The notes: generated from the sequence alone by a model not told the origin. A stretch of 64,000 nucleotides of DNA from Polaribacter irgensii 23-P (GCF_000153225.1 NZ_CH724148.1:438640-502639); one strand, 5' to 3'; counted from the first letter of the stretch, positions 8,705 to 17,440 are shown. Made by a program: numbers and translations.

Positions 8705-9952
8705 TTATCGGATAAAACCGACACCAACGGTATTGTTTGTTTTTGGGTTGATCAAAATAAAGGCACCATTCGATTTGTTCTGATGGTATCCGTCTATCAA
8801 TAGCGGCTTGCTTAACATTAGCTGAACATCCCCTATTTGATTTAGTGCTAATTCTGACGGATTCTCAATTTTACCTGAAAAATCTGTTTTTAAAATGCTA
8901 GATACTTGTGTGATTTTTGCTTGCGCATCATTGACACCGTGTTTTATATAATATTTCTGTAAAGCCTTTAAAGGTTCTTTGTCCATCCAACAAATAGTTG
9001 CGTCTAATTGTTTTGTAATTGTTGGTTCCTCATTGATTTTTACCAACATATCACCTCTACTTACATTTACATTGTCTTCCAATGTAATGGTAACCGAACT
9101 TCCGTTTTTTGCCCTTGCAAACGCTTCATTAAAAAAATGAATGCTTTTTATCACTGATTTTGTTTGCGATGGCAGCACCACAATTTTATCTCCAATAGCG
9201 AAGTCACCTCCATAAATTTTACCTGCATACCCTCTAAAATCGTGATATTCTTTTGTTTTTGGTCTGATAACTGTTTGTACCGGAAAACGAACTTGCGAAA
9301 ACTCATGTATGTCTTCTGCATCTAATTTCTCTAAATGCTGCAGTAAAGTCTCCCCCCCATACCAATCCATTTTATTTGACTTTTGGACCACATTATCGCC
9401 TTGTAAAGCAGACATCGGAATAAAAGTTAATTGCTGATTTTTATATTCGCTTTTACTTGCTAAATACTCAATTTCTCCTTTGATGCTGTTGTATTTTTCT
9501 TCAGAAAAATCAACCAAATCCATTTTATTTATCGCAATAACCACCTCTTTGATCCGCAATAAATTATTGATAAAAAAATGACGATATGTTTGCTCTACCA
9601 CTCCATTTCTAGCATCAATTAGCACAATAGAAGCCTGTGCAGTAGATGCGCCAGTAACCATGTTTCTCGTATATTCTATGTGCCCAGGGGTATCTGCAAT
9701 GATGAAGCTTTTTTTTCTCGTTGAAAAATAAATATGCGCAACATCAATGGTAATGCCCTGCTCTCGTTCTGCTACCAGACCATCTGTTGCTAGAGAAAAA
9801 TCTAAATAATCAAATCCTCTTTGTTTACTTTTCTCTTCTATTGCCGCTAATTTATCATCCGTCAAAGATTTTGTATCGTATAAAAGTCTACCGATCAAGG
9901 TACTTTTGCCATCATCAACACTTCCTGCTGTTGCTATTTTTAGTACGTTCAT
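8705..9952 (-). CDS. cysN: Sulfate adenylyltransferase subunit 1 (GTPase)
   Basis: CysN is the regulatory GTPase of ATP sulfurylase; GTP hydrolysis drives formation of adenylyl sulfate by CysD. The 415-residue protein has an EF-Tu-like GTPase domain with GSVDDGKST near residue 10, DTPGH near residue 91 and NKMD near residue 146, followed by two beta-barrel domains. It ends without an APS kinase (CysC) domain. It lies 83 bases after cysD and 13 bases before the sulfite reductase gene. Its leader contains 22 bases identical to the trxA leader directly before the ATG. Confidence 0.97.
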   Translation of the reverse strand: MNVLKIATAGSVDDGKSTLIGRLLYDTKSLTDDKLAAIEEKSKQRGFDYLDFSLATDGLVAEREQGITIDVAHIYFSTRKKSFIIADTPGHIEYTRNMVTGASTAQASIVLIDARNGVVEQTYRHFFINNLLRIKEVVIAINKMDLVDFSEEKYNSIKGEIEYLASKSEYKNQQLTFIPMSALQGDNVVQKSNKMDWYGGETLLQHLEKLDAEDIHEFSQVRFPVQTVIRPKTKEYHDFRGYAGKIYGGDFAIGDKIVVLPSQTKSVIKSIHFFNEAFARAKNGSSVTITLEDNVNVSRGDMLVKINEEPTITKQLDATICWMDKEPLKALQKYYIKHGVNDAQAKITQVSSILKTDFSGKIENPSELALNQIGDVQLMLSKPLLIDGYHQNKSNGAFILINPKTNNTVGVGFIR

Positions 9953-10035
9953 TTTATTTTTATTTTAAATTGTTCGTTTTTGACAATTGGTTTCACTGAT
10001 ACGACCAACCAAAAACAAATTACTAATAGCTAATT

Positions 10036-10941
10036 TTAGAAGTATCCTTGTTGTTTTCTTTTTTCCATGGCAGCCTCAGAACGCTTGTCATCTATTCTTG
10101 CTCCTCTTTCCGAAATGGAAGAATCTCTAATTTCTTCCACAACCTTTGCAATATCTACTGCATTAGATAGCACTGCTGCGGTACAACTCATATCACCAAC
10201 AGTTCTAAAACGAACCATTCGTTCTAACACGGCCTCCTCTTTATCTCGATACACAATTGCATCGTCTGCAGACCAGATGAAACCGTCTCTTAAAAAGGTT
10301 TTTCTTTTGTGTGCAAAATAAATGGAAGGAATCTCTATATCTTCTTTTTTGATATATGACCAAACATCCAATTCTGTCCAGTTAGAAATAGGGAATACCC
10401 GCACATTCTGACCCAAATCAATCCGTCCATTTAACATATCAAAAACCTCTGGACGCTGATTTTTTTCGTCCCATTGACCAAAATCATCCCGTACAGAGAA
10501 AATCCTTTCCTTAGCCCTGGCTTTTTCCTCATCTCTTCGTGCACCACCCACACAGGCGTCAAAACTAAATTCTTCGATAGCATCTAATAAAGTTTCTGTT
10601 TGCAGCATATTTCTACTTGCGTACCTGCCCGTTTCTTCTTTTACCCTTCCGCTATTAATATTATCTTGAACATCTCTAACAATTAAATCGACCCCCAATT
10701 CTTTTACCAAACGATCTCTAAATTCAATCGTTTCAGGAAAATTATGACCGGTATCAATGTGCAGCAGCGGAAATGGAATTTTTGCTGGAAAAAAGGCTTT
10801 TTGCGCCAAACGAACTAACGTAATACTATCTTTTCCACCTGAAAAAAGTAGGACTGGTTTTTCAAACTGTGCAACAACCTCTCTAAAAATGTAAATGGCT
10901 TCACTTTCTAAAGCTTCTACTTGTATTGTTTTTTGATTCAT
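10036..10941 (-). CDS. cysD: Sulfate adenylyltransferase subunit 2
   Basis: CysD is the catalytic subunit that activates sulfate with ATP to adenylyl sulfate. The protein belongs to the PP-loop superfamily with the ATP motif FSGGKDS near residue 34 and the family motif GGARRDEEKARAKERIFS near residue 134. The ATG at 10941 (MNQKTIQVEA) gives 301 residues, the family's usual length; the upstream in-frame ATG at 10971 would overlap cysH and adds ten residues. It starts 12 bases after the cysH stop codon and so is probably co-translated with it. Confidence 0.97.
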   Translation of the reverse strand: MNQKTIQVEALESEAIYIFREVVAQFEKPVLLFSGGKDSITLVRLAQKAFFPAKIPFPLLHIDTGHNFPETIEFRDRLVKELGVDLIVRDVQDNINSGRVKEETGRYASRNMLQTETLLDAIEEFSFDACVGGARRDEEKARAKERIFSVRDDFGQWDEKNQRPEVFDMLNGRIDLGQNVRVFPISNWTELDVWSYIKKEDIEIPSIYFAHKRKTFLRDGFIWSADDAIVYRDKEEAVLERMVRFRTVGDMSCTAAVLSNAVDIAKVVEEIRDSSISERGARIDDKRSEAAMEKRKQQGYF

Positions 10942-10952
10942 AATCGTGTTTT

Positions 10953-11561
10953 TTAGATATGTAAACCACATTCTCTATTACTTTCTAATTTTGTTGGATC
11001 AAAATAGGTAAACTCGTTCGGCAAACCTCTTTCTAATAGGTACCCCTCTAAATCTTTGTCTGACCAATTGTAGAAGGGACTTACTTTTAAAATTCCATCT
11101 TTACTCTTAGAAACAATATTGATACGATCCCTAAAAGCAGTTTGCCCTTTTCTTAAGTTTGTAAACCAAACATCTGGCTGTTGTTCTTCCATGGCTCTAA
11201 AAAATGGCTCTAACTTTACCTGTTCTGTAAAAACGGTGTGTTTTGAATCTTCTACTGTAGGAATTCCCAAAATTATATTTCGATGCGCAACGGTCTGCTT
11301 TGGAACGTATAGGTGAATATTTAAATCCAACTTTTCTATAATTTCTTCTGCATGTTTGTAAGTTTGAGGCGTATTATACCCCGTATCACACCAAACCACC
11401 ACAATGTCTTTTTTTATGGATGTCACTAAATTTAAGATAGCCACTTCGTACGGCCTAAAATTAGTAGTAACGATGGGTTTCTGTGCGATTGAAATGGCCC
11501 ACGAAATAATTTCTTCCGGACTTCTACCTTGCAATTGTTTATTTATTTTTTCTAAATTCAT
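10953..11561 (-). CDS. cysH: Sulfonucleotide (PAPS/APS) reductase
   Basis: CysH reduces an activated sulfate nucleotide to sulfite using thioredoxin. The 202-residue protein has the PP-loop-derived TTNF near residue 32, WCDTGYNTP near residue 57, and the catalytic C-terminal ECGLHI with Cys198. The only other cysteine is Cys58, so the paired CC motifs that bind the [4Fe-4S] cluster in bacterial APS reductases are absent. On family knowledge this points to PAPS as substrate, yet no APS kinase is encoded in the window. It lies 5 bases after the DUF2061 gene in the same transcript. Confidence 0.93.
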   Translation of the reverse strand: MNLEKINKQLQGRSPEEIISWAISIAQKPIVTTNFRPYEVAILNLVTSIKKDIVVVWCDTGYNTPQTYKHAEEIIEKLDLNIHLYVPKQTVAHRNIILGIPTVEDSKHTVFTEQVKLEPFFRAMEEQQPDVWFTNLRKGQTAFRDRINIVSKSKDGILKVSPFYNWSDKDLEGYLLERGLPNEFTYFDPTKLESNRECGLHI

Positions 11562-11566
11562 CTGCT

Positions 11567-11830
11567 TTATTTACCCCATTTTATATGATTCCATATTCTT
11601 TCATGAAAAAAATACAATATTAATTTTGTCAAAAAATCCACGAATGCAATGGAGGCGGCCAACTCAATTGCACCTGTTACAACATAAGAAACTATTAAAG
11701 TATCTAGCGTACCTATGCATCTCCAGCTCACAGCTTTCGCAACACTGCGCAAAGGTTTCTCGGAAGTTTTATCAACTTCAAAACGGTTGTTTTGTGTTTT
11801 CTTACTGAAAACTATTTGATTCAAAATCAT
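11567..11830 (-). CDS. DUF2061 small membrane protein
   Basis: A protein of 87 residues from the ATG at 11830 (a TTG at 11845 would add five residues). The C-terminal two thirds match DUF2061: EKPLRSVAKAVSWRCIGT followed by two hydrophobic segments (about residues 42-60 and 63-78) and a closing ERIWNHIKWGK. It is the first gene of the sulfate assimilation transcript, 5 bases before cysH, and directly follows the operator palindrome. No sulfate transporter is visible in the window, so a role in sulfate or sulfite handling at the membrane is a reasonable guess, but the function is not established. Confidence 0.85.
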   Translation of the reverse strand: MILNQIVFSKKTQNNRFEVDKTSEKPLRSVAKAVSWRCIGTLDTLIVSYVVTGAIELAASIAFVDFLTKLILYFFHERIWNHIKWGK

Positions 11831-11853
11831 AGACAAATCGTTCAAAAAATAAC

Positions 11854-11884
11854 CCTACTACTTTAGTAGGACAATACAAACATA
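11854..11884 (-). promoter_or_regulatory. Promoter with palindromic operator for the sulfate assimilation cluster
   Basis: On the minus strand a -7 box TATGTTTG (11877-11884) fits TAnnTTTG. Immediately downstream, covering the expected transcription start, lies a perfect inverted repeat of CCTACTA and TAGTAGG with a 3-base spacer (11854-11870). A second, imperfect copy is at 11935-11951. A palindrome at the start point is the classic place for a repressor. The Rrf2 regulator encoded just upstream is the obvious candidate; this link is inference. Confidence 0.6.
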
Positions 11885-11934
11885 CGTCTAATTTTAGAGT
11901 TATAACACGGCGGATTTGATAAATAAATACAAAC

Positions 11935-11951
11935 CCTATAGATTTAGTAGA
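11935..11951. promoter_or_regulatory. Second, imperfect operator-like site
   Basis: The 17 bases share CCTA at one end and TTTAGTAG at the other with the perfect palindrome at 11854-11870, matching at 12 or 13 of 17 positions; the centres are 81 bases apart. It lies upstream of the -33 region, between the Rrf2 gene and the sulfate promoter. A further TTAGTA follows at 11953. Confidence 0.4.
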
Positions 11952-12054
11952 TTAGTAAAAGAATGTCTTTATTATTGCGAATTTAAAACCAATATAAGAC
12001 TCGTGTTAAAGAAACAGAAAAGACTTGAAAATTAAAGTGATTGCAAAAAACAGC

Positions 12055-12468
12055 TTAGCAACTACAAAGGTCTGCTAAAGTAGTATTTTTAAAAATCTGA
12101 AGCGTATTATCCCGCACCAACGTCATTAAACGATGCACAGAACAGGCATTTTCATCTGGACAATCATCACACTTTTCATAAAAATTAAGGCTTACACAAG
12201 GCACCATAGAAATGGGTCCTTCAAGAATTCTCATAATAGAAGCCATTGGGATTTCAGAAGGTTCTTTTAGTAAATAATAGCCCCCACCTTTTCCTTTCTT
12301 AGACCCTAGGATTCCATTTTTGCGAAGTGTCAATAAAATGCTTTCTAAAAATTTTAAAGAAATATTTTCGCTTTTAGAAATCGTAGCAATCGATACTGGT
12401 AATCTGTTTTCTTGTTTGCCTAAAAAAGTAAGCGCTTTGATTCCGTATTTTGTTTTTTTAGAGAGCAT
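12055..12468 (-). CDS. Rrf2 family transcriptional regulator
   Basis: A 137-residue Rrf2 protein with an N-terminal winged helix (KYGIKALTFLGKQ, then the recognition region LESILLTLRKNGILGSKKGKGGGY at about 42-64). Cysteines 91, 100, 103 and 109 form a cluster resembling, but not equal to, the three-cysteine [2Fe-2S] site of IscR, and two more cysteines end the protein (CSC). CymR, another Rrf2 protein, controls cysteine synthesis in Firmicutes. The location just upstream of the sulfate cluster and its palindromes suggests that this regulator senses sulfur status or an Fe-S cluster and controls that cluster. It is not in the IscR context (no isc or suf genes). Confidence 0.9.
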   Translation of the reverse strand: MLSKKTKYGIKALTFLGKQENRLPVSIATISKSENISLKFLESILLTLRKNGILGSKKGKGGGYYLLKEPSEIPMASIMRILEGPISMVPCVSLNFYEKCDDCPDENACSVHRLMTLVRDNTLQIFKNTTLADLCSC

Positions 12469-12472
12469 AAAA

Positions 12473-12501
12473 CAAAACTACATAAATAAATATAATTACA
12501 A
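12473..12501 (-). promoter_or_regulatory. Promoter of the Rrf2 gene
   Basis: TTG at 12499-12501, an 18-base spacer and TAGTTTTG at 12473-12480 fit the Bacteroidota promoter consensus on the minus strand. The -7 box ends only 4 bases before the ATG at 12468, so the transcript should start at or next to the start codon. Confidence 0.6.
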
Positions 12502-12655
12502 CATGTCTGCTTTAAAATGGGGTCCTAAAAATATTAAAAAAGCCGACAATATAGATTCTTGCCCTTCTTTTAAAAACATTTTACTTTTTCTATTTACCAA
12601 TATTCTCAAGCAAATTTCTTTAAAACTGTACTGTTTTAAATCTCACAAAATTTAA

Positions 12656-13825
12656 TTATCGGAAGCGCAAAGCTTGCTCTAAATCTTCTATAATATCGAT
12701 TGCATTTTCTAAACCCACAGAGACCCGAACCAAACCATTGGTAATGCCAACAGATAAACGGTCTTCCTCAGAAAGTCCGCTATGTGTTGTTGAAGAAGGA
12801 TGTGTAACAATTGTTCGCGTATCCCCCAAATTTGCAGAAAGAGAACACATTTTAATATGGTCTAAAAATATTCTTCCTGCCTCAATGCCTCCCTTAATTT
12901 CAAAGGCTACAACATTTCCACCCAGTGTCATTTGCTTCTTAGCAACCTCGAATTGCGGATGTGATTTCAAAAACGGATACTTTACCATGGCAACATTTTC
13001 TTGTGTTTCTAAAAACGCTGCAACTTGTAGTGCGTTTTCTGCGTGTTTCTCCACTCTAATTGCCAAAGTTTCTAAACTTTTTGACAAAACCCACGCATTA
13101 AAAGGAGACATTGCAGGACCTGTATTTCTCGAAAACAAATAAATCTCTCGCATTAATTCCTTGTTCCCAACAGTAACACCGCCCAAAACTCGACCTTGGC
13201 CATCAATTAATTTTGTGGCAGAATGAATAACTAAATCCGCGCCAAACTTAATGGGCTGCTGTGCGTATGGAGTTGCAAAACAATTATCAACAATAAAAAT
13301 TAGATTGTGCTTTTTAGCAATGTTCCCAATCAATTCTAAGTCCAAAATATCTACAGAGGGGTTTGTAGGCGTCTCTATGTATAAAATTTTTGTGTTTGCA
13401 CGAATTAAGCCTGCTATCGAATCCACTTCATTTACTTTAAAATACGATGTTTCTATATTCCATTTTGGTAAGAACTTAGTAAACATGCTGTGTGTAGACC
13501 CAAAAACTGAACGACAAGAAACAACATGGTCTCCCGCACTTAACAATGCTGCAAATGTAGAAAAGATGGCAGACATTCCTGTTGCAAAAGCGTACCCCGC
13601 TTCTGCACCTTCCATGCTTACAATCTTATCCACAAATTCTGTAGTATTTGGATTTGTAAACCGGCTGTATAAATTGCGCTCTTTTTCTTCAGAAAAAGAA
13701 GCCCGCATTTCCTCGGCATTCTCAAAAACAAAGCTAGAAGTTAAATATAATGGTGTAGAATGTTCAGAGAACTGGGTTCTTGCTGTTTGATTTCTAATCG
13801 CCTCTGTTTCAAAATGCTTTTTCAT
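12656..13825 (-). CDS. O-succinylhomoserine sulfhydrylase-like / Cys-Met metabolism PLP enzyme
   Basis: A 389-residue member of the Cys/Met metabolism PLP family (fold type I). Features are the tyrosine motif LYSRFTNPNT near residue 51, GYAFATGMSAI near residue 77, and the PLP lysine in HSATKLIDGQGR near residue 200. The sequence around it resembles MetZ (O-succinylhomoserine sulfhydrylase) more than cystathionine gamma-synthase, but the family cannot be split by eye with certainty. It is 167 bases after the MetX/aspartokinase fusion on the same strand and is probably in the same SAM-riboswitch-controlled transcript as metY. Having two sulfhydrylase-type enzymes in one operon suggests different acyl donors or a role in transsulfuration. 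Confidence 0.82.
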   Translation of the reverse strand: MKKHFETEAIRNQTARTQFSEHSTPLYLTSSFVFENAEEMRASFSEEKERNLYSRFTNPNTTEFVDKIVSMEGAEAGYAFATGMSAIFSTFAALLSAGDHVVSCRSVFGSTHSMFTKFLPKWNIETSYFKVNEVDSIAGLIRANTKILYIETPTNPSVDILDLELIGNIAKKHNLIFIVDNCFATPYAQQPIKFGADLVIHSATKLIDGQGRVLGGVTVGNKELMREIYLFSRNTGPAMSPFNAWVLSKSLETLAIRVEKHAENALQVAAFLETQENVAMVKYPFLKSHPQFEVAKKQMTLGGNVVAFEIKGGIEAGRIFLDHIKMCSLSANLGDTRTIVTHPSSTTHSGLSEEDRLSVGITNGLVRVSVGLENAIDIIEDLEQALRFR

Positions 13826-13992
13826 TATTGTGTATTAGATTGTTCGTCCGCTATTCCTTTTTAAATGCACAAACTAAAACAGCTGTACACTCTTATATCT
13901 GACTCTTTTTCTGCTGCTTATCGGTTCTTTGGGATTCTTTCTGGCTTCTATATTCTCTTTTCAAAGAAGCACAAAATAAAAACTAAACCGTC

Positions 13993-16900
13993 CTAATCAT
14001 TGTGTTTTGCCAATCTTAAAATATCTCCAAAAACACCCCTGGCCGTTACTTTAGAACCTGCTCCCGCTCCTTGAATCACGATTGGCTTTTCTCCGTAAGA
14101 TTCCGTATAAATTTCAAAAATGGCATCCGAACCTTTTAAAGAACCCAAAGGAGACGTTTTGGACATAGAAACTAATTTTACATCTAGATTGCCAGTATCC
14201 AATGATAAATCACCGCTTAATTCACCAATATATCGCAAAACATGATCCTCTGCTTGTGCTTCTTTTAGCTGTTGATATTCGCCGTCCATCCACTCTAAAT
14301 TAGATAGAAAATCAGCGCTGGAACCTGCTCTTAAGTTTTCTGGAATTAAGTTTTGAACCTGCACGTCGCTAAACTCATTTTCTAACTCTAACTCTCTTGC
14401 TAGAATCAATAATTTACGAGCTACATCATTTCCCCCCAGATCTTCTCTTGGGTCTGGCTCTGTAAACCCCTGTGCAATTGCATCTTTTAAAACCTCGGAA
14501 AAAAGTTTGTTTTCCTCAGAAAAAGTATTGAATACATAACTTAAACTCCCAGAAAAGACCCCTCTAATCTTGGTAATATTTTCACCAGATTCATGTAAAA
14601 GCCGTATCGTATCTATTAAAGGTAAGCCTGCACCTACATTGGTTTCATATAAATACTGCTTCTTATATGCTTTCAGATTTACTCTTAATTCTTTATAAAA
14701 ATCAAAAGACAGGGTATTTGCAATTTTATTGCAAGAAACCAAATCGAAACCAGCGGCTACAAGCGGAATATAATTTTGCACAAAAGGAATACTTGCCGTA
14801 TTATCTATCGCAATCAAATTTTCAAAATGATGTGTATTTGCAAAAGCAATAATATCCTGTACTTCAATATTTTCTTGTCCTTTTTCCTCTAAATCCTGTT
14901 TCCAGTTTTCAGAAACACCCGCTTTCTGAAGCAATACCTTTTTAGAATTTGCCACAGCAAAAACATTCAATTGAATTTTTCTTCTTTCTAAAACAGAAGC
15001 TGTGTTTTCTAAAATCTGATCAATTAAAGTTCCACCGACCAGACCTTTTCCAAAAACGGCAATGTTTATTTTCTTTGCAATACCAAAAACCTGTCCGTGA
15101 ATTACATTCACCGCCCTGTGAAGTTGGTCTTTCTTAACAACCAAACTTACATTTTTACCCGTAATCGTATTGTTAAATAAAATGGGGACAATTTGATTTT
15201 TAATCAATGCATTATAAGGAAGATGAAATTCACTTAAATCTTGTCCAATAATAGAAATGACTGCTATATTTTCTAAAATCGAAATCTGATGCACGTCTTG
15301 TGAACGAAAATCACTTTCAAACTCTTTCTCTAAAGCGAATACAGCTTCAGATGCTCTATTGGCATCAATTACCAGACCAATCCCTCGCTCTGAAGAGCCC
15401 TGAGAAACAATACCTATATTAATATTTTTATCACTAAGCGCCCTAAAAATGCGTGCATCTACGCCTACTTTTCCAAGCAAACCTCTTCCTTCAAAACTTA
15501 ATAGCGATACATTGCTAATCGTAGAGATAGACTTTATTCCTTTTTCTGAAGATGCTGCCGTTATTAAAGTCCCTGTATCTTCACTGTCAAAAGTATTTAA
15601 AATTCGTAAATTGATGTTTTTTTCTAATAGCGGGATAATTGTTTTTGCATGTAAAATAGTGGCTCCAAAATTTGCCAACTCGTTGGCTTCTGCAAAAGAT
15701 AGCTGCTCAATTTTTTTTGCATCCGCAACTAAATCTGGGTTTGCTGTAAATATTCCACTTACGTGTGTATAATTTTGTAACTCTTCCGCATCCAGATAAT
15801 TTGCCAATAAAGCGGCGGTATAATTACTTCCATTTCTTCCCAGCGTGGTGGTTTCTCCTTTTTTGTTAACCCCTATAAACCCGGTAACAATGTGTAATTT
15901 ATCCGCATTATTTTTAAAATAAGTAGTCACATTTTCTTTTGAAATACTTTCTATGGGTTGGGCATTTCCAAAGTTTTCATCTGTGATAAGAAATTGACGC
16001 GCATCGGTGGCAACAGCATCGATTCCACGGGATTGTAATAAATTCGCTATTAACTTCGCCGACAACAATTCTCCTTGTGCTAAAACTTCATCCTTAATTT
16101 TAGTGCTGTAATCTCCCAACAAGGACACCCCTTCAAAAATAGTATCCAATATTGAAAATTCTTTTGAAAAATCGACAGTACTAGTTGGCAGCAACTGATT
16201 TGTTTTAAAATCCTCAAAGTAGCGCTTATAACTTACCTTGGCTGCGGCTTTCTCCAAAATCTCTTCCAACTCGTCTGTTGCATTTCCTCTTGCGGAAGCA
16301 ACCAGCGTGATTTTTTCACCATTTTGCTGTTTTCCAAGAATAATGGCAATAGCCTGTTCGATGCCTTTTCCGTTTGCTAAAGATTTCCCTCCAAATTTTA
16401 ATACCTTCATTCTTTTTGTACGATATCCTTTATTAAAAATAGGTGCTATCATTGTCTGTAGTTGTTCATACTCCATTAAAAAGGCATCGTGACCATGTAC
16501 AGAATTGATCTCACTGTAGGTCACATTTTCTTTTGTCAATGCCAACTTCATGTGTGTTTCTCTGTTTTCTTCAGCCGTAAAAAACAAATCAGAATCCACT
16601 CCAATAATGTAAATGTTTGCCTCAATTCTATCTAAAATCTCAATTTTTTTCTGTCCGTTATTGGTAACATCAATTGTTTTTAACAGCTGATTCATCAATT
16701 TATATGAAGAGAGTTGGTAGCGCTCTTGCAATTTTTCTCCGTGGTGCAACAACCAACTCTCTACATTAAAAACATTAGAATTGTCTTTTTTAGAACGATG
16801 AAAACGTTCTTTAAAAGAAGAGGGCGTGCGGTAACACAACATAGCATGCATTCTTGCATCGTGCACCGGATTGCTAGAATTTACTAAAAACTGCTCTTGA

Positions 16901-17394
16901 ATTTGACAATTGGCAATCAACCAATCTGTCGATTTCCAATCGGTAGCAATCGGTAAAAAATGTTGGGTTATTTTCTTGGCGATTGCCACCATTTCCCAAG
17001 CAATCCCCCCTCCCAAAGACCCTCCAATTAATGCGAACAATTCTGTTATTCTTAATTGCTGTAATCCTTCTAAAAAAATTCGCGCAATATCTCGAGCAAT
17101 AAAATATTTATAATTTTCAATTAAAAAACCATCAAAACCATTGCCTGGAATGTTAAAAGACAACACCGTATATACATTCGTATCTATCGCTTTTTCTTCG
17201 CCTACAATTGCATTCCACCAACCTTCTTCTCCAGCAACAGCGCTATTCCCTGTTAATGCATGATTGATTAAGACCACAGGCGCATTCCCCAAATCCTGAC
17301 CAAAAACCTGGTAACTTAAATTCAACTCAGGAATCGCCGCCCCCAACTCTGTTGTGAAGCTCTTAATTTTTAAATGTTGTAATTTGTTTTTCAC
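13993..17394 (-). CDS. thrA: MetX-like acyltransferase fused to aspartokinase/homoserine dehydrogenase
   Basis: A three-enzyme chain of about 1133 residues. Residues 1-325 are an alpha/beta-hydrolase of the MetX type (homoserine O-acyltransferase) with the nucleophile elbow GGSLGGG (Ser126) and the catalytic histidine in GHDAF (His302). Residues 329 to about 770 are an aspartokinase (KFGGKSLANG, then two ACT domains with FEGRGLLGKVGV). Residues 776 to the end are homoserine dehydrogenase (VFGKGLVGGTL; GLPLIDTI; FTEPDPREDLGG). It covers aspartate to aspartyl phosphate, semialdehyde to homoserine, and homoserine acylation, skipping only the Asd step. No ATG is available; I chose GTG at 17394 because the other candidate, GTG at 17418, lies within a hairpin arm. 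It is the second gene of the metY transcript. Confidence 0.93.
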   Translation of the reverse strand: MKNKLQHLKIKSFTTELGAAIPELNLSYQVFGQDLGNAPVVLINHALTGNSAVAGEEGWWNAIVGEEKAIDTNVYTVLSFNIPGNGFDGFLIENYKYFIARDIARIFLEGLQQLRITELFALIGGSLGGGIAWEMVAIAKKITQHFLPIATDWKSTDWLIANCQIQEQFLVNSSNPVHDARMHAMLCYRTPSSFKERFHRSKKDNSNVFNVESWLLHHGEKLQERYQLSSYKLMNQLLKTIDVTNNGQKKIEILDRIEANIYIIGVDSDLFFTAEENRETHMKLALTKENVTYSEINSVHGHDAFLMEYEQLQTMIAPIFNKGYRTKRMKVLKFGGKSLANGKGIEQAIAIILGKQQNGEKITLVASARGNATDELEEILEKAAAKVSYKRYFEDFKTNQLLPTSTVDFSKEFSILDTIFEGVSLLGDYSTKIKDEVLAQGELLSAKLIANLLQSRGIDAVATDARQFLITDENFGNAQPIESISKENVTTYFKNNADKLHIVTGFIGVNKKGETTTLGRNGSNYTAALLANYLDAEELQNYTHVSGIFTANPDLVADAKKIEQLSFAEANELANFGATILHAKTIIPLLEKNINLRILNTFDSEDTGTLITAASSEKGIKSISTISNVSLLSFEGRGLLGKVGVDARIFRALSDKNINIGIVSQGSSERGIGLVIDANRASEAVFALEKEFESDFRSQDVHQISILENIAVISIIGQDLSEFHLPYNALIKNQIVPILFNNTITGKNVSLVVKKDQLHRAVNVIHGQVFGIAKKINIAVFGKGLVGGTLIDQILENTASVLERRKIQLNVFAVANSKKVLLQKAGVSENWKQDLEEKGQENIEVQDIIAFANTHHFENLIAIDNTASIPFVQNYIPLVAAGFDLVSCNKIANTLSFDFYKELRVNLKAYKKQYLYETNVGAGLPLIDTIRLLHESGENITKIRGVFSGSLSYVFNTFSEENKLFSEVLKDAIAQGFTEPDPREDLGGNDVARKLLILARELELENEFSDVQVQNLIPENLRAGSSADFLSNLEWMDGEYQQLKEAQAEDHVLRYIGELSGDLSLDTGNLDVKLVSMSKTSPLGSLKGSDAIFEIYTESYGEKPIVIQGAGAGSKVTARGVFGDILRLAKHND

Positions 17395-17407
17395 CTCGCT
17401 TTTTTTT

Positions 17408-17440
17408 AGAGTGCACACCTTCTAAAAAGAAATGCACTCT
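17408..17440. other. Hairpin between metY and the MetX fusion gene
   Basis: AGAGTGCA (17408-17415) and TGCACTCT (17433-17440) form a perfect eight-pair stem with a 17-base loop, followed on the plus strand by seven or eight T. In the sense direction of the operon (minus) the T run precedes the stem, so it is not a terminator for metY. It may be an mRNA processing or stability element, or a terminator for antisense transcription. Confidence 0.5.
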
